Positions 43,790 to 51,464 of a stretch of 64,000 nt of DNA are shown one piece after another; position 1 is the stretch's first letter; the number at the start of each line of letters is the position of its first letter. The DNA lies in contig JAWKPA010000013.1 of the NCBI GenBank assembly GCA_041390905.1, positions 186,001-250,000 on the forward strand, in the 5' to 3' direction. The translations under genes were made by a program, and so were the position numbers. Origin of the DNA: JACKCD01 sp041390905. GTDB taxonomy: Bacteria; Chloroflexota; Anaerolineae; Promineifilales; Promineifilaceae. The notes beneath the pieces are model-generated. The model saw only the letters and a list, made by a program, of their open reading frames with translations, ran no database searches and was not told the DNA's origin.

Positions 43790-44962
43790 ATGGGACTTTC
43801 ATTCTTGACGCGGGCACGGGTAGTGGGCGTGTTCATTTACTTTTTTGTGTTATTAACGGCCGTTGCTTGCAACAACGCGCCCACATCTGGGGAAACAAAC
43901 CAAGTAACCCCCCAGATCCTCATCGTGACCGCCACTGCCGACGCCGCAGACATCGCCGCAGTTACCAATGTGCCTGTGCCAGTTGAAGTCACAGTCATTA
44001 CAACAGTGGTGGTAACGGCAACACCCATGCCCAACACCCCCACCCCCGAAGCCACAGCCACCCTTGAAGCAACAGCGACAGCAACCTCGTCCCCCACCCC
44101 CGAACCAACCATAACGCCCACCCCCCTGCCAGAGCCAACCGTTGACCAACCTGGCTGGCTTATCTACCTCAACTATTTCCGCCATTTAGCTGGCTTGCCC
44201 GATCTGATCGAAAACCAGGATTACTCATTTGGCGGCAGCAGCCACACCCGCTATATGATCAACACCAGCCAGCTAACCCATTTTGAACGCGAGGAAAGCG
44301 AGTGGTTCAGCACTGAGGGAGATACCGCTGCCCGGAAAAGCAATTTGGCTGCCAGCCAGGTTGCCACCGCGCCCGATGAGTGGGCCATTGAGTATTGGAT
44401 TTCTGCTCCCTTCCACCTCATTCCCATTATTGACCCGAAATTGCAGGAAGTTGGGTTTGGTGTCCAGCGGAGTACGGGCAATACCTACAACATGACAGCC
44501 GCGTTGGACGTGCTGCGTGGCGTTAGGCGCAACAGCAGCTCGGTGGCTTACCCGATTTTGTTTCCCCAGGACGGCGGGGAGACGTGGGTGATCCGCCATA
44601 GCTTGTTTGAATATCCCAACCCAAAGACAAGCTGTGCGGGTTATCCAAACTATCCTGAACCAGTTGGAGCGCCGATTGTGGTGCAAATTGGCAGCGGGTC
44701 GGAGAAGCCACGTGTTTCTGCTCACACCATCAAGGCCAACGGCATAGACGTGCCGCACTGTCTTTTTGACGAGACAAGCTATGTGAACCCGGATGAGACG
44801 CAGCAGCGCATTGGCCGGCAGATTCTGGATAGTCGGGACGCGATTGTGCTGATGCCGCGCAACCCTCTGGTGCCGGGAACCGAGTATGAGGTGCAGGTGG
44901 TGGTCAATGGGCAGGCGATTGAGTGGCGTTTTACGGCCGTTAATAAGCCCAAGAATGAGTAG
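43790..44962 (+). CDS. CAP-domain (SCP/PR1-like) lipoprotein
   Basis: 390 residues. The lipobox LLTAVAC gives lipidated C27. A long Thr/Val/Ala/Pro linker (about 30-130, VVVTATPMPNTPTP) leads to a CAP superfamily domain (WLIYLNYFRHLAGLPDLIEN, SSHTRYMINTSQLTHFE with the conserved His, EWAIEYWISAPFHLIPI). A C-terminal extension (about 300-390) has a beta-sandwich feel (NPLVPGTEYEVQVVVNGQ), like a bacterial Ig or invasin-type domain. CAP proteins are secreted and mostly bind lipids, peptides or metals. AAGGAA is 11 bp before ATG 43790. The stop codon TAG is the first unit of a repeat. Confidence 0.85.
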   Translation: MGLSFLTRARVVGVFIYFFVLLTAVACNNAPTSGETNQVTPQILIVTATADAADIAAVTNVPVPVEVTVITTVVVTATPMPNTPTPEATATLEATATATSSPTPEPTITPTPLPEPTVDQPGWLIYLNYFRHLAGLPDLIENQDYSFGGSSHTRYMINTSQLTHFEREESEWFSTEGDTAARKSNLAASQVATAPDEWAIEYWISAPFHLIPIIDPKLQEVGFGVQRSTGNTYNMTAALDVLRGVRRNSSSVAYPILFPQDGGETWVIRHSLFEYPNPKTSCAGYPNYPEPVGAPIVVQIGSGSEKPRVSAHTIKANGIDVPHCLFDETSYVNPDETQQRIGRQILDSRDAIVLMPRNPLVPGTEYEVQVVVNGQAIEWRFTAVNKPKNE

Positions 44963-45014
44963 AGATTAGAGATTGGAGAATCCCCAATCTCCTAATCTCT
45001 AATCGCCAATCCCC
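44959..45014. repeat. GAGATTAG-family stem-loop overlapping a stop codon
   Basis: GAGTAGAGATTAGAGATTGGAG is complemented by CCCCAATCTCCTAATCTCTAATCG. It contains the CAP lipoprotein stop and ends 1-2 bp before the dehydrogenase ATG. Confidence 0.85.
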
Positions 45015-45015
45015 G

Positions 45016-46008
45016 ATGCACGCTGTTTATTTAGAAAATGGAACTGTGACCGTTCGCACCGATTACCCCATGCCGGTAGCGCAGCCGGGTGAGGCGTTGC
45101 TGCGGGTGCGGCTGGCTGGTATTTGCGCCACCGATTTGGAGCTGGTGAAGGGGTATGCCGGGTTTACGGGGGTGCTGGGGCATGAGTTTGTGGCTGAGGT
45201 GGTGGCGGTTAATGGGTCGGAGGCAGAGCAGGCGCGGTGGAACGGCCGTTCCGTGGTCGGCTCCATCAACATCGGCTGCGGCCATTGCCCCACCTGTCGT
45301 CAGGACGGCCCCGAACATTGCCCCAATCGGCAGGCAGTGGGCATTCACAGCCACGATGGCGCGTTTGCTGACTATGTGACCCTGCCCCTTGCCAACCTGC
45401 ACGAAGTTCCCGCTGGCGTGGCCGACGAGGCGGCGGTCTTTACCGAGCCGTTGGCGGCGGCACTGCGGATTCGGGAGCAGGTGGTGGTGCGGCCAGGGGA
45501 AAAAACGGCCGTTATTGGCCCCGGCCGGCTGGGGCTGCTGGTGGGGCAAGTGCTGGCACTCACAGGCAACGATGTCGTCATGCTGGGGCGCAGCCAATCC
45601 TCTCTGGCCTTGCCCGCCCAACTGGGACTGGCAACCGCCCTGGCCGGCGATCTGCCCGATGCCAGCTTTGGGCTGGTGGCCGAAGTTACCGGCAACGAAG
45701 CCGGCTTTGCTCAGGCATTGCGGCTGGTGCGGCCCCAAGGCACGATCATCCTCAAAAGCACCTTTCACGGCCGGCCGTGCATTGATTTAACCAAGCTGGT
45801 AGTAAGCGAAATCAAGGTCGTGGGGTCACGCTGCGGTCCCTTTGCCCCCGCCCTGCGGCTGCTGGCAAACCACGCCATTGCCACCAAGCCCCTCATCGAA
45901 GCCACGTACCCCCTTACCGAGGCATTAACCGCCTTCACCCATGCCGCCCAGCCCGGCGTGCGTAAAATTCTCCTGCAGCCCGTTATACCGCCAACGGTCA
46001 TAAACTGA
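45016..46008 (+). CDS. Zinc-dependent alcohol dehydrogenase (MDR family)
   Basis: 330 residues. Catalytic zinc ligands C37 (GICATD) and H56-E57 (GHEF) and the structural-zinc cluster (CGHCPTC ... HC) are present. The cofactor-binding loop is unusual, VIGPGRLGLLVGQV, matching the GxGxxG site. The group is related to threonine and sorbitol dehydrogenases; the substrate is unknown. No Shine-Dalgarno precedes the ATG, since a spacer repeat runs right up to it. The last codons and stop (PTVIN) are encoded by the left end of a MITE-like element, so the natural C-terminus may have been altered. Confidence 0.85.
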   Translation: MHAVYLENGTVTVRTDYPMPVAQPGEALLRVRLAGICATDLELVKGYAGFTGVLGHEFVAEVVAVNGSEAEQARWNGRSVVGSINIGCGHCPTCRQDGPEHCPNRQAVGIHSHDGAFADYVTLPLANLHEVPAGVADEAAVFTEPLAAALRIREQVVVRPGEKTAVIGPGRLGLLVGQVLALTGNDVVMLGRSQSSLALPAQLGLATALAGDLPDASFGLVAEVTGNEAGFAQALRLVRPQGTIILKSTFHGRPCIDLTKLVVSEIKVVGSRCGPFAPALRLLANHAIATKPLIEATYPLTEALTAFTHAAQPGVRKILLQPVIPPTVIN

Positions 46009-46128
46009 CATTTTGTTTGTCGGCTACAAGTAGCAAGTGACAGGTAGCAAGTCTTGTTTGCTGGCTAGACTTGCCACCTGCCACTTGCGACCTGCAAGTA
46101 AGAAAATGTAACTTTATGATCTTGATGA
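45986..46128. mobile_element. 143-bp MITE-like element, copy 2
   Basis: Same ends as at 22035-22177: GGTCATAAACTGACATTTT on the left and the complement of AAAATGTAACTTTATGATC on the right, with an AAGTAGCAAGT/ACTTGCCACCT palindrome inside. It provides the stop codon of the dehydrogenase gene. Confidence 0.75.
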
Positions 46129-46325
46129 GGATAGCCGTGCCTGATTGCCGCCCATCCTCCTAACCTTAAGCAAGTTCTTAAGCCGCATAGCGCACACTAA
46201 AGACGATCCGAACTTTCACGCACGGGTACAACACGAGTAGCCAGCAACCCGGTAAATATATCCCGAGGAGAGCCAAACGAAAGCGTATTGAATATCTAAC
46301 CCGTGCGTGGATGGAGTAATGGCGT
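46129..46325 (+). promoter_or_regulatory. Leader of the NACHT-FGE gene with long-range inverted repeat
   Basis: CACGCACGGGT (46217-46227) and ACCCGTGCGTG (46299-46309) are perfect 11-bp complements flanking 71 bp. The right arm ends 17 bp before the ATG, close to the GGAG ribosome site, so pairing could affect translation. No known riboswitch motif was recognised. Confidence 0.4.
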
Positions 46326-48848
46326 ATGTCTTCTTCTGCTGCTTCAGCCAAACAAACGTGGCGAAAAATAAAACGAAAGGTGCTGCAGCCCACTGTGGCG
46401 CGGTTTGATATTGAGCTGGAAAATTTGCGCTCCAGTGATTTTGTCCAATATCGTGAGTGGGTCATGGATTATGTGGGGCAATTACCGCTCAATGGGTTTA
46501 CACAACGGCCGTTTCACACCTCTTTTGTCGAACCCTTGCTCAGCTACCAGCGTGGCCCAACGATGATTCGGCGCAAGCTGCCCCGCTGGCTGCGCAACAA
46601 ACCCCACACTTTACCCAAGTTTTTGGAAAACGACCGCATCCTTAAGCACAATTTGTTGATTACCGGCGAGCCGGGGATGGGCAAGACGACCCTACTGCGG
46701 CATGTGGCCTGGCAAATGGCGCACGATGGCCTGGGTGACCCCAAGGTGAGGCTGCCAATGTTGCTGGTGGTGCAGCCGTTGGCTGAAACCTTGCTGCGGC
46801 AGCCGGATCGCACCCTGGTGCAGTTGGTGCAGGAGCAGATGCGGTTGACGGGTTTCGCGGTGGAAACACCCTGGCTCACGGAGCAGTTGCAAAACGGCCG
46901 TTTTGTGCTGCTGTTTGATGGGCTGGATGAAATTGTCAACCCCGAAGCGTGGATGCTCTTTCTAAGCTGGTTGGATGACCAGGCGGCACTGTTTAGAAAA
47001 AATCAGTTTGTGGCAACAACGCGCCCTTATGTGGGCAACAGCGACCAGTTGACCGCGTGGACGACGCTGGCACTACAGCCGTTTTCGCTGGCGCAGCAGC
47101 AGGCGTTTGTGCAGCAGTGGGGTCTGCCGGATGGGGAGCAATGGTTACAGCAGTTGCCGAATTTAGCTTCGCATCCTTTTTTGCTAACACTTTTGACGCA
47201 GTTGCAGCAGCAGGAACGGCCGTTACCCGCTACCGAACAAACCTTACTGGCTGAATTTTGCGCCCAGCAGCTTGTGGACGGCTGGCAGTATGACCCAATA
47301 GCGCAAGTGCTGGATGCCTATTTGCGCCGTTACACCCTAGCGCAGTTAGCCTACGAAATGATGCGGCAGCGCAAAGTGTATGTGACCGACGAAGAGTTGG
47401 TGCGGCTGGTGGGCGAAACCGAAGATTGGGTTTTCAACAAAGGGCTGATGGTGCGCACGGCCATTGGGCTGACCCGTTTTTCCCATGCTCTGTTGCAATC
47501 CTACCTGGCCGCCTTTTACATTCGCGCCAATGGGTATGAAAAACAGCTTTGGAACCGGCTGGATGACCGCTGGTGGCACGACACCATTCGTTTTTATGCC
47601 CAGGAGCAGCTTCCCGAAAAGCTGATTGCTCGCTGCCTGACTTCCACACAGCCCACCGTGGAGCGGCTGCATCTGGTGAAAGACACGCTGCAAACCGTTG
47701 CCGATATTTCGCCCAAGCTGATTGAAAATATTCCCCGGCTGCTGTGGCACAACGCCAGCGATAGCAATGGTTTGCAGCAGCAGCTTTTGGCCGAACTCAT
47801 GCTGTTTACCCGCTTCCAACGGGCAGATTTATCGGCCGTTGAGGGTGGGGTGCTGGTAACGCACGCCGAATACCAACTGTTTGTGGATGCCATGCAGGCG
47901 CATGGCCGTTATACCCAGCCGGATCACTGGCTGGCGTATCAATTCCCCAAGGGGCAGGCGACGCGGCCGGTGGTGGGAACGCGGGCAATGGATGCCGAGG
48001 CGTTTTGCGACTGGCTGAACCAGCGGGAGCAACAGGCCAACCAACTTCACTTTCGGCTGCCGTTTCCGGGGGAGTTAAACGGCCGTTTATACGCCCAGAT
48101 TGGCAATCAAAAAGGGGTCGCTTACTGGGTAAACGGCAGTGACAGCACCCATTTGGAGCTGCTAACCGCCCCCAATCCCGCTGCCGAAGTCCTGGAACGC
48201 CAGCTAGAGCGCGATCTGTTCCGCGCTCACGTGCCAGCCACCGGTGCTGGCTTCCGCTTTGCCGAAGATGTGCCGCTGGTATTAGACCCCTCGCGGGCGG
48301 TCAGCCTCAACGTAGCGGACATGAACTTGCTTCCCTTTGACGGGGCATTGATTCAGGCGCTGGCGGTTCTGGAAGATTATGATTTGCTGGCACGGACGGA
48401 TGTGCGCACGGCCAACCCGGCTGAGTGGAAAGATCTGCCGGTGTTGATTAACGGCCGTTTAAACGCCCTGTCCGATGTGCTGGCAACCATCCTGCAAATT
48501 CCCGCCGAGCAAGCCCACGATATGCTCTTTAACCTGCCCCGCACCTGCGCCCTGGCCAAAGAACGCCACCTCGACTCCGAGCCAATTTTGGCGCGGCAGG
48601 TCATTCGCTTCTACGCCCTCATCCTGGCCGCCGCCCTGCAAACCGTCTGGCTGTTGCAACGCCAATTTTTGACGCTGACCTCCGACACCTTGCAGCGGCA
48701 GCGCGTAGCCGCCTGGCAGCAATCCCTCACCCAGCGCATTGCCGCCTACCTCGACATCTACACCGACATGGTGGTGCTGGACGAGCGCAAAGCGGGCAAT
48801 TTGCAGGCCACCGAAAGCATTTGCCTGGTAGGCGACCCAACCCGATAG
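46326..48848 (+). CDS. NACHT-type NTPase fused to a formylglycine-generating-enzyme-like domain
   Basis: 840 residues. After a basic N-terminus, the STAND/NACHT NTPase has Walker A GEPGMGKTT (about 113-121), Walker B LLFDGLDEIV (about 193) and sensor VATTRP. A helical region follows (about 310-500). Residues about 508-620 match the FGE/SUMF1 fold (VTHAEYQLFVDAM ... VVGTRAMDAEAFCDWLNQR ... LHFRLPFPGEL), though degenerate and with no evident catalytic Cys pair. The last 220 residues are unassigned. NACHT proteins of this type occur in bacterial defence and signalling; the fused domain may be a ligand sensor or effector. Defence function is inferred and no other defence gene adjoins. Confidence 0.8.
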   Translation: MSSSAASAKQTWRKIKRKVLQPTVARFDIELENLRSSDFVQYREWVMDYVGQLPLNGFTQRPFHTSFVEPLLSYQRGPTMIRRKLPRWLRNKPHTLPKFLENDRILKHNLLITGEPGMGKTTLLRHVAWQMAHDGLGDPKVRLPMLLVVQPLAETLLRQPDRTLVQLVQEQMRLTGFAVETPWLTEQLQNGRFVLLFDGLDEIVNPEAWMLFLSWLDDQAALFRKNQFVATTRPYVGNSDQLTAWTTLALQPFSLAQQQAFVQQWGLPDGEQWLQQLPNLASHPFLLTLLTQLQQQERPLPATEQTLLAEFCAQQLVDGWQYDPIAQVLDAYLRRYTLAQLAYEMMRQRKVYVTDEELVRLVGETEDWVFNKGLMVRTAIGLTRFSHALLQSYLAAFYIRANGYEKQLWNRLDDRWWHDTIRFYAQEQLPEKLIARCLTSTQPTVERLHLVKDTLQTVADISPKLIENIPRLLWHNASDSNGLQQQLLAELMLFTRFQRADLSAVEGGVLVTHAEYQLFVDAMQAHGRYTQPDHWLAYQFPKGQATRPVVGTRAMDAEAFCDWLNQREQQANQLHFRLPFPGELNGRLYAQIGNQKGVAYWVNGSDSTHLELLTAPNPAAEVLERQLERDLFRAHVPATGAGFRFAEDVPLVLDPSRAVSLNVADMNLLPFDGALIQALAVLEDYDLLARTDVRTANPAEWKDLPVLINGRLNALSDVLATILQIPAEQAHDMLFNLPRTCALAKERHLDSEPILARQVIRFYALILAAALQTVWLLQRQFLTLTSDTLQRQRVAAWQQSLTQRIAAYLDIYTDMVVLDERKAGNLQATESICLVGDPTR

Positions 48849-48857
48849 CTTGCCGGG

Positions 48858-48886
48858 GTGTGGGGCGTACACCATACGCCCCACAC
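48858..48886. repeat. GTGTGGGGCGTA hairpin between convergent genes
   Basis: GTGTGGGGCGTA-CACCA-TACGCCCCACAC has 12-bp arms and lies 9 bp from each flanking stop codon. It shares GGGCGTA with the hairpin at 4353-4371. It may terminate both genes. Confidence 0.75.
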
Positions 48887-48895
48887 ACAACATGC

Positions 48896-49900
48896 TTACG
48901 CCTTCCCCAAAACGGCCGCCAGCAGCGCCATGCGGATATACATCCCGTTTTGCACCTGGCGGAAGTAGGCGGCGCGGGGGTCTTTGTCCACGTCGGGGTG
49001 GATTTCGCCCACGCGGGGCAGCGGGTGCATCACCACCATCTTTTCTTTGGCGCGTTGCATCAGCTCCGGCGTGATGTTGTAATAATTCTTCACCTCTTCA
49101 TATTGCGCCAAATCAGAAAAACGCTCTTTTTGCACGCGGGTGACATACAGCACGTCGGCGTTTTCAATCACGTCGGCCACGTCGTGGGTTTCACGCACCT
49201 CCACCCCTTTGTCAATCACCTCATTCATGATTTTTAACGGCAGCCGCAGCATTTCGGGCGAAACAAAGCGCAGCTTCACGTCATATTGCAGCAGCAGCTT
49301 GGTGAGCGAGTGGACGGTGCGGCCAAAGCGCAGGTCGCCCACCATCGCTACCTTTAGCCCGTCAACCCGCCCCAGCTCCTCACGGATGGTGAAGAGGTCG
49401 AGCAGGGCCTGGGTGGGGTGTTCGCCGGGGCCGTCGCCCGCGTTCAGAACGGGGATGCTGGCATAGCTGGCCGCTTCCCTGGCGGAGCCAATCTCAGGGT
49501 GGCGCAGCACAATCGCATCAGAATATTGCTCCAGGGTGCGGATGGTGTCGGCCAGGGTTTCGCCCTTGCTGACGGAGCTAAACTGCACCCCCTGGGTGAT
49601 GGGAATCACCGACCCGCCGAGCCGTTCCATGGCGGCAATAAAGCTGGAGCTGGTGCGGGTGCTAGGTTCGTAAAACAGACAGGCCAGTACGTGGCCTTTG
49701 AGCAGGTCGCTGCCGTGGACGCGGCTGACCATTTCGCGCATTTCGCGGGCGCGGGCAAAGATGTATTGCAGCGTTTCGCGGTCGAATTGGTCAACGGATA
49801 AAATGTCCTGGCCGGTGAGGCCGTTGGCGCGGGAACCATTAACGGCCGTTTCCCCCATCGTCGTAAAATCAAACAGTGGTTTTAAATCGGTTGCCTTCAT
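48896..49900 (-). CDS. pyrB: Aspartate carbamoyltransferase catalytic subunit
   Basis: 334 residues; it condenses carbamoyl phosphate and aspartate in pyrimidine synthesis. The carbamoyl-phosphate loop is EPSTRTSSSF. Other conserved blocks are NAGDGPGEHPTQALLDL, VGDLRFGRTVHSL, and MHPLPRVGEIHPDVD with YFRQVQNGMYIRMALL. An N-terminal extension of about 27 residues (with an AACGGCCGTT site) precedes the usual start LTGQDILSVDQF. GAGGAG lies nine bases upstream of ATG 49900. It follows pyrC by 71 bp on the same strand. No pyrI regulatory subunit is present here. Confidence 0.94.
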   Translation of the reverse strand: MKATDLKPLFDFTTMGETAVNGSRANGLTGQDILSVDQFDRETLQYIFARAREMREMVSRVHGSDLLKGHVLACLFYEPSTRTSSSFIAAMERLGGSVIPITQGVQFSSVSKGETLADTIRTLEQYSDAIVLRHPEIGSAREAASYASIPVLNAGDGPGEHPTQALLDLFTIREELGRVDGLKVAMVGDLRFGRTVHSLTKLLLQYDVKLRFVSPEMLRLPLKIMNEVIDKGVEVRETHDVADVIENADVLYVTRVQKERFSDLAQYEEVKNYYNITPELMQRAKEKMVVMHPLPRVGEIHPDVDKDPRAAYFRQVQNGMYIRMALLAAVLGKA

Positions 49901-49918
49901 ATTAAAAATCTCCTCTAT

Positions 49919-50009
49919 CAAGGGAGAGACTAAGAGACTGAGAGATTAGGAGACTATAATCTCCCTGTCTCTTAATCTCTTAGTTTCTCAATCTCTAAAT
50001 CTCCCAATA
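49919..50009. repeat. GAGATTAG-family repeat inside the pyrC-pyrB operon
   Basis: GAGAGACTAAGAGACTGAGAGATTAGGAGAC is complemented by CTCCCTGTCTCTTAATCTCTTAGTTTCTCAATC. The pyrC C-terminal codons and stop (49972) lie inside the right half. Confidence 0.85.
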
Positions 50010-51066
50010 TTGGAATGACATCACCGCTGCCGGGCTGCGCCAGCAAACGGCCGTTTTCATACACAACCTGCCCATACAGCGTTACCCGCTCCACCCGCCC
50101 GGCCACTTCCACCCCGTCAAACGGGGTCCAGCCGCACTTGGTAAACAGGCTCTCATTGCGGATCATCGTTGGCTCTAACGCCACGTCTACCCAGGTGTCG
50201 GGCTGTTCGGGCAGGTGGTAGAGGCGGCGGGGGGCGGTTGCCATCAGTTCGATGAGGCGGTCGAGGGTGAGGCGGTTGTGGGAAACGGCCGTTAACAGCA
50301 ACCCCAGCGACGTTTCCAGCCCCACAATCCCCGGCGGCGGCGTGGCCGACCGCTTCTCCGCCAGCGTGTGCGGCGCGTGGTCCGTGGCAATGCAGTCCAC
50401 CGTGTCGTTCAGATGCGCCCACAGCGCCGCCACATCGTCCGGCGTGCCCAGCAGCGGCCGCATATCGGCCAGCGGCCCCAGCCGCGCCGCATCATTAACG
50501 TCCATAAACAGATGGTGGGGCGTGACCTCACACGTCACCGGCAGCCCCCGCATCTTGGCATCGGCAATCAGCTCAATCTCCTCGCGGCGGCTAATGTGGC
50601 AAAAATGGACGTGGCGGTTATACGTCGCCGCCAGGCCAATCCCCACCGCCACACTCTGCTTTTCGGCGTGCATCGCAATTGGTTTGTCCAGCGGCCAGCT
50701 TTGGAAACAGGCCCGCAGCGTCGGCACATCCTCCACCCGCAGCGTGCCAAAGGTGTCGTTGAGGTAAATTTTGAGGGCGACGGCGTAGGGAGCCAGCCGG
50801 GGCAGTTCGTCCACGTGGGCGGGGCTGGCTCCGGCAAACAGCCCAAGCTGGCAGCGGCTGTCGGCCTGCGCCTGCTGGTAGGCGGCGACAATGGCGGCTT
50901 CGGTTGCCAGCGGCGGCGTGGTGTTGGGCATGGCGAGGACGGTGGTGATGCCGCCAGCAAGGGCAGCGGCCGTTCCCGTCTGAAAATCTTCCTTGTGTTC
51001 CCCGCCCGGCACCCGCAAATGGGTATGAACATCGGCCAGGCCGGGGAGTCGGATGGTTTCGGTCAT
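49972..51066 (-). CDS. pyrC: Dihydroorotase (CAD-type)
   Basis: 364 residues; it cyclises carbamoyl-aspartate to dihydroorotate. Metal ligands are H14 and H16 (DVHTHLR), the bridging Lys in ALKIYLND, His residues in AMHAEK and FCHISR, and the catalytic Asp in CIATDHAPH. The substrate loop is LAMPNTTPP. The C-terminal tail (about 11 residues, LGDLEIEKLRD) is encoded by the spacer repeat and probably replaces the original end. It is the first structural gene after the attenuator-like leader and is followed by pyrB. Confidence 0.93.
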   Translation of the reverse strand: MTETIRLPGLADVHTHLRVPGGEHKEDFQTGTAAALAGGITTVLAMPNTTPPLATEAAIVAAYQQAQADSRCQLGLFAGASPAHVDELPRLAPYAVALKIYLNDTFGTLRVEDVPTLRACFQSWPLDKPIAMHAEKQSVAVGIGLAATYNRHVHFCHISRREEIELIADAKMRGLPVTCEVTPHHLFMDVNDAARLGPLADMRPLLGTPDDVAALWAHLNDTVDCIATDHAPHTLAEKRSATPPPGIVGLETSLGLLLTAVSHNRLTLDRLIELMATAPRRLYHLPEQPDTWVDVALEPTMIRNESLFTKCGWTPFDGVEVAGRVERVTLYGQVVYENGRLLAQPGSGDVIPILGDLEIEKLRD

Positions 51067-51082
51067 CGGTTTTTCCTTAATA

Positions 51083-51175
51083 GGACGCAGATTTGCCTGA
51101 TTTTCCTGATTTTGATTATTAAGCAGGTAAATGTTGTTTTACGATTGCTTCGCGTGCAGGTAAATCTGCGTCCCA
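51083..51175. repeat. GGACGCAGATTTGCCTG inverted repeat between leader and pyrC
   Basis: GGACGCAGATTTGCCTG is complemented, with one mismatch, by CAGGTAAATCTGCGTCC. The inner region has further AAAATCAGG/CCTGATTTT units. Confidence 0.8.
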
Positions 51176-51183
51176 TTTTTTGA

Positions 51184-51213
51184 CAAAAAAAAGCCCGATC
51201 ATTTGATCGGGCT
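51184..51213 (-). terminator. Attenuator terminator upstream of pyrC
   Basis: On the minus strand AGCCCGATC-AAAT-GATCGGGCT is followed by eight U residues. It lies between the leader peptide and pyrC and so would stop transcription before the operon. Confidence 0.85.
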
Positions 51214-51220
51214 GAAAAAG

Positions 51221-51298
51221 TTAATATAAATGGGCGACCGAGCCATGAATATGGCTTCGGAAGGGTAGGTTGAGATGGGCTTTGTCCCGGTTAAACAT
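51221..51298 (-). CDS. Putative 25-residue leader peptide of the pyrCB operon
   Basis: ATG at 51298 opens a 25-codon frame (MFNRDKAHLN ... GSVAHLY) ending in TAA at 51221, 7 bp before the terminator hairpin. AAAGG lies nine bases before the ATG. The last codons and next bases are U-rich (TTTATATTAACTTTTTC on the minus strand). This is the arrangement of the E. coli pyrBI leader, where UTP-sensitive polymerase pausing lets a ribosome reach the stop codon and block the terminator. The peptide sequence itself is not related to PyrL. It is a candidate only; the frame could be fortuitous within a structured RNA. Confidence 0.45.
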   Translation of the reverse strand: MFNRDKAHLNLPFRSHIHGSVAHLY

Positions 51299-51347
51299 TG
51301 CTTACTACCTTTGGCAGCAGGGTTTTCCCTGCCCAAACCGGGATGGA

Positions 51348-51376
51348 ATGGTAGCACAGTTGCCATTGATTGACCA
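51348..51376 (-). promoter_or_regulatory. Promoter of the pyrC leader
   Basis: On the minus strand TGGTCA (51371-51376), 17 bp, TACCAT (51348-51353). Confidence 0.45.
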
Positions 51377-51392
51377 GTGGCGGGAGCGAAGT

Positions 51393-51443
51393 ACAATAAT
51401 CAGTAATCGGTACTGATTACTGATTACCGATTACTGATTATTG
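51393..51443. repeat. TAATCAG 7-bp stem-loop
   Basis: CAATAATCAGTAATCGGTA is complemented by TACTGATTACTGATTACCG... ending TGATTATTG, between divergent transcription units. Confidence 0.85.
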
Positions 51444-51464
51444 TTTCCCACAAGGAGTTTCCCC

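Larger units (their letters stand above)
51184..51342 (-). ncRNA. Structured leader or small RNA upstream of pyrC
   Basis: About 158 nt from the predicted start near 51341 to the terminator. Visible stems are CCCGGTT/AACCGGG (51336-51342 with 51286-51292), a tight GCAGGG-AAAA-CCCTGC hairpin (51314-51332 region), CCGAAGCCAT/ATGGCTCGG (51238-51260) and the terminator. No known riboswitch was recognised. The alternative is an independent sRNA, for example 6S-like. Confidence 0.5.

Noticed and set aside
51184..51342. 6S RNA, SRP RNA or a known riboswitch upstream of pyrC
   Set aside because: None of the hallmark sequences of these RNAs was found; only stems and a terminator are visible, so the class is left open.
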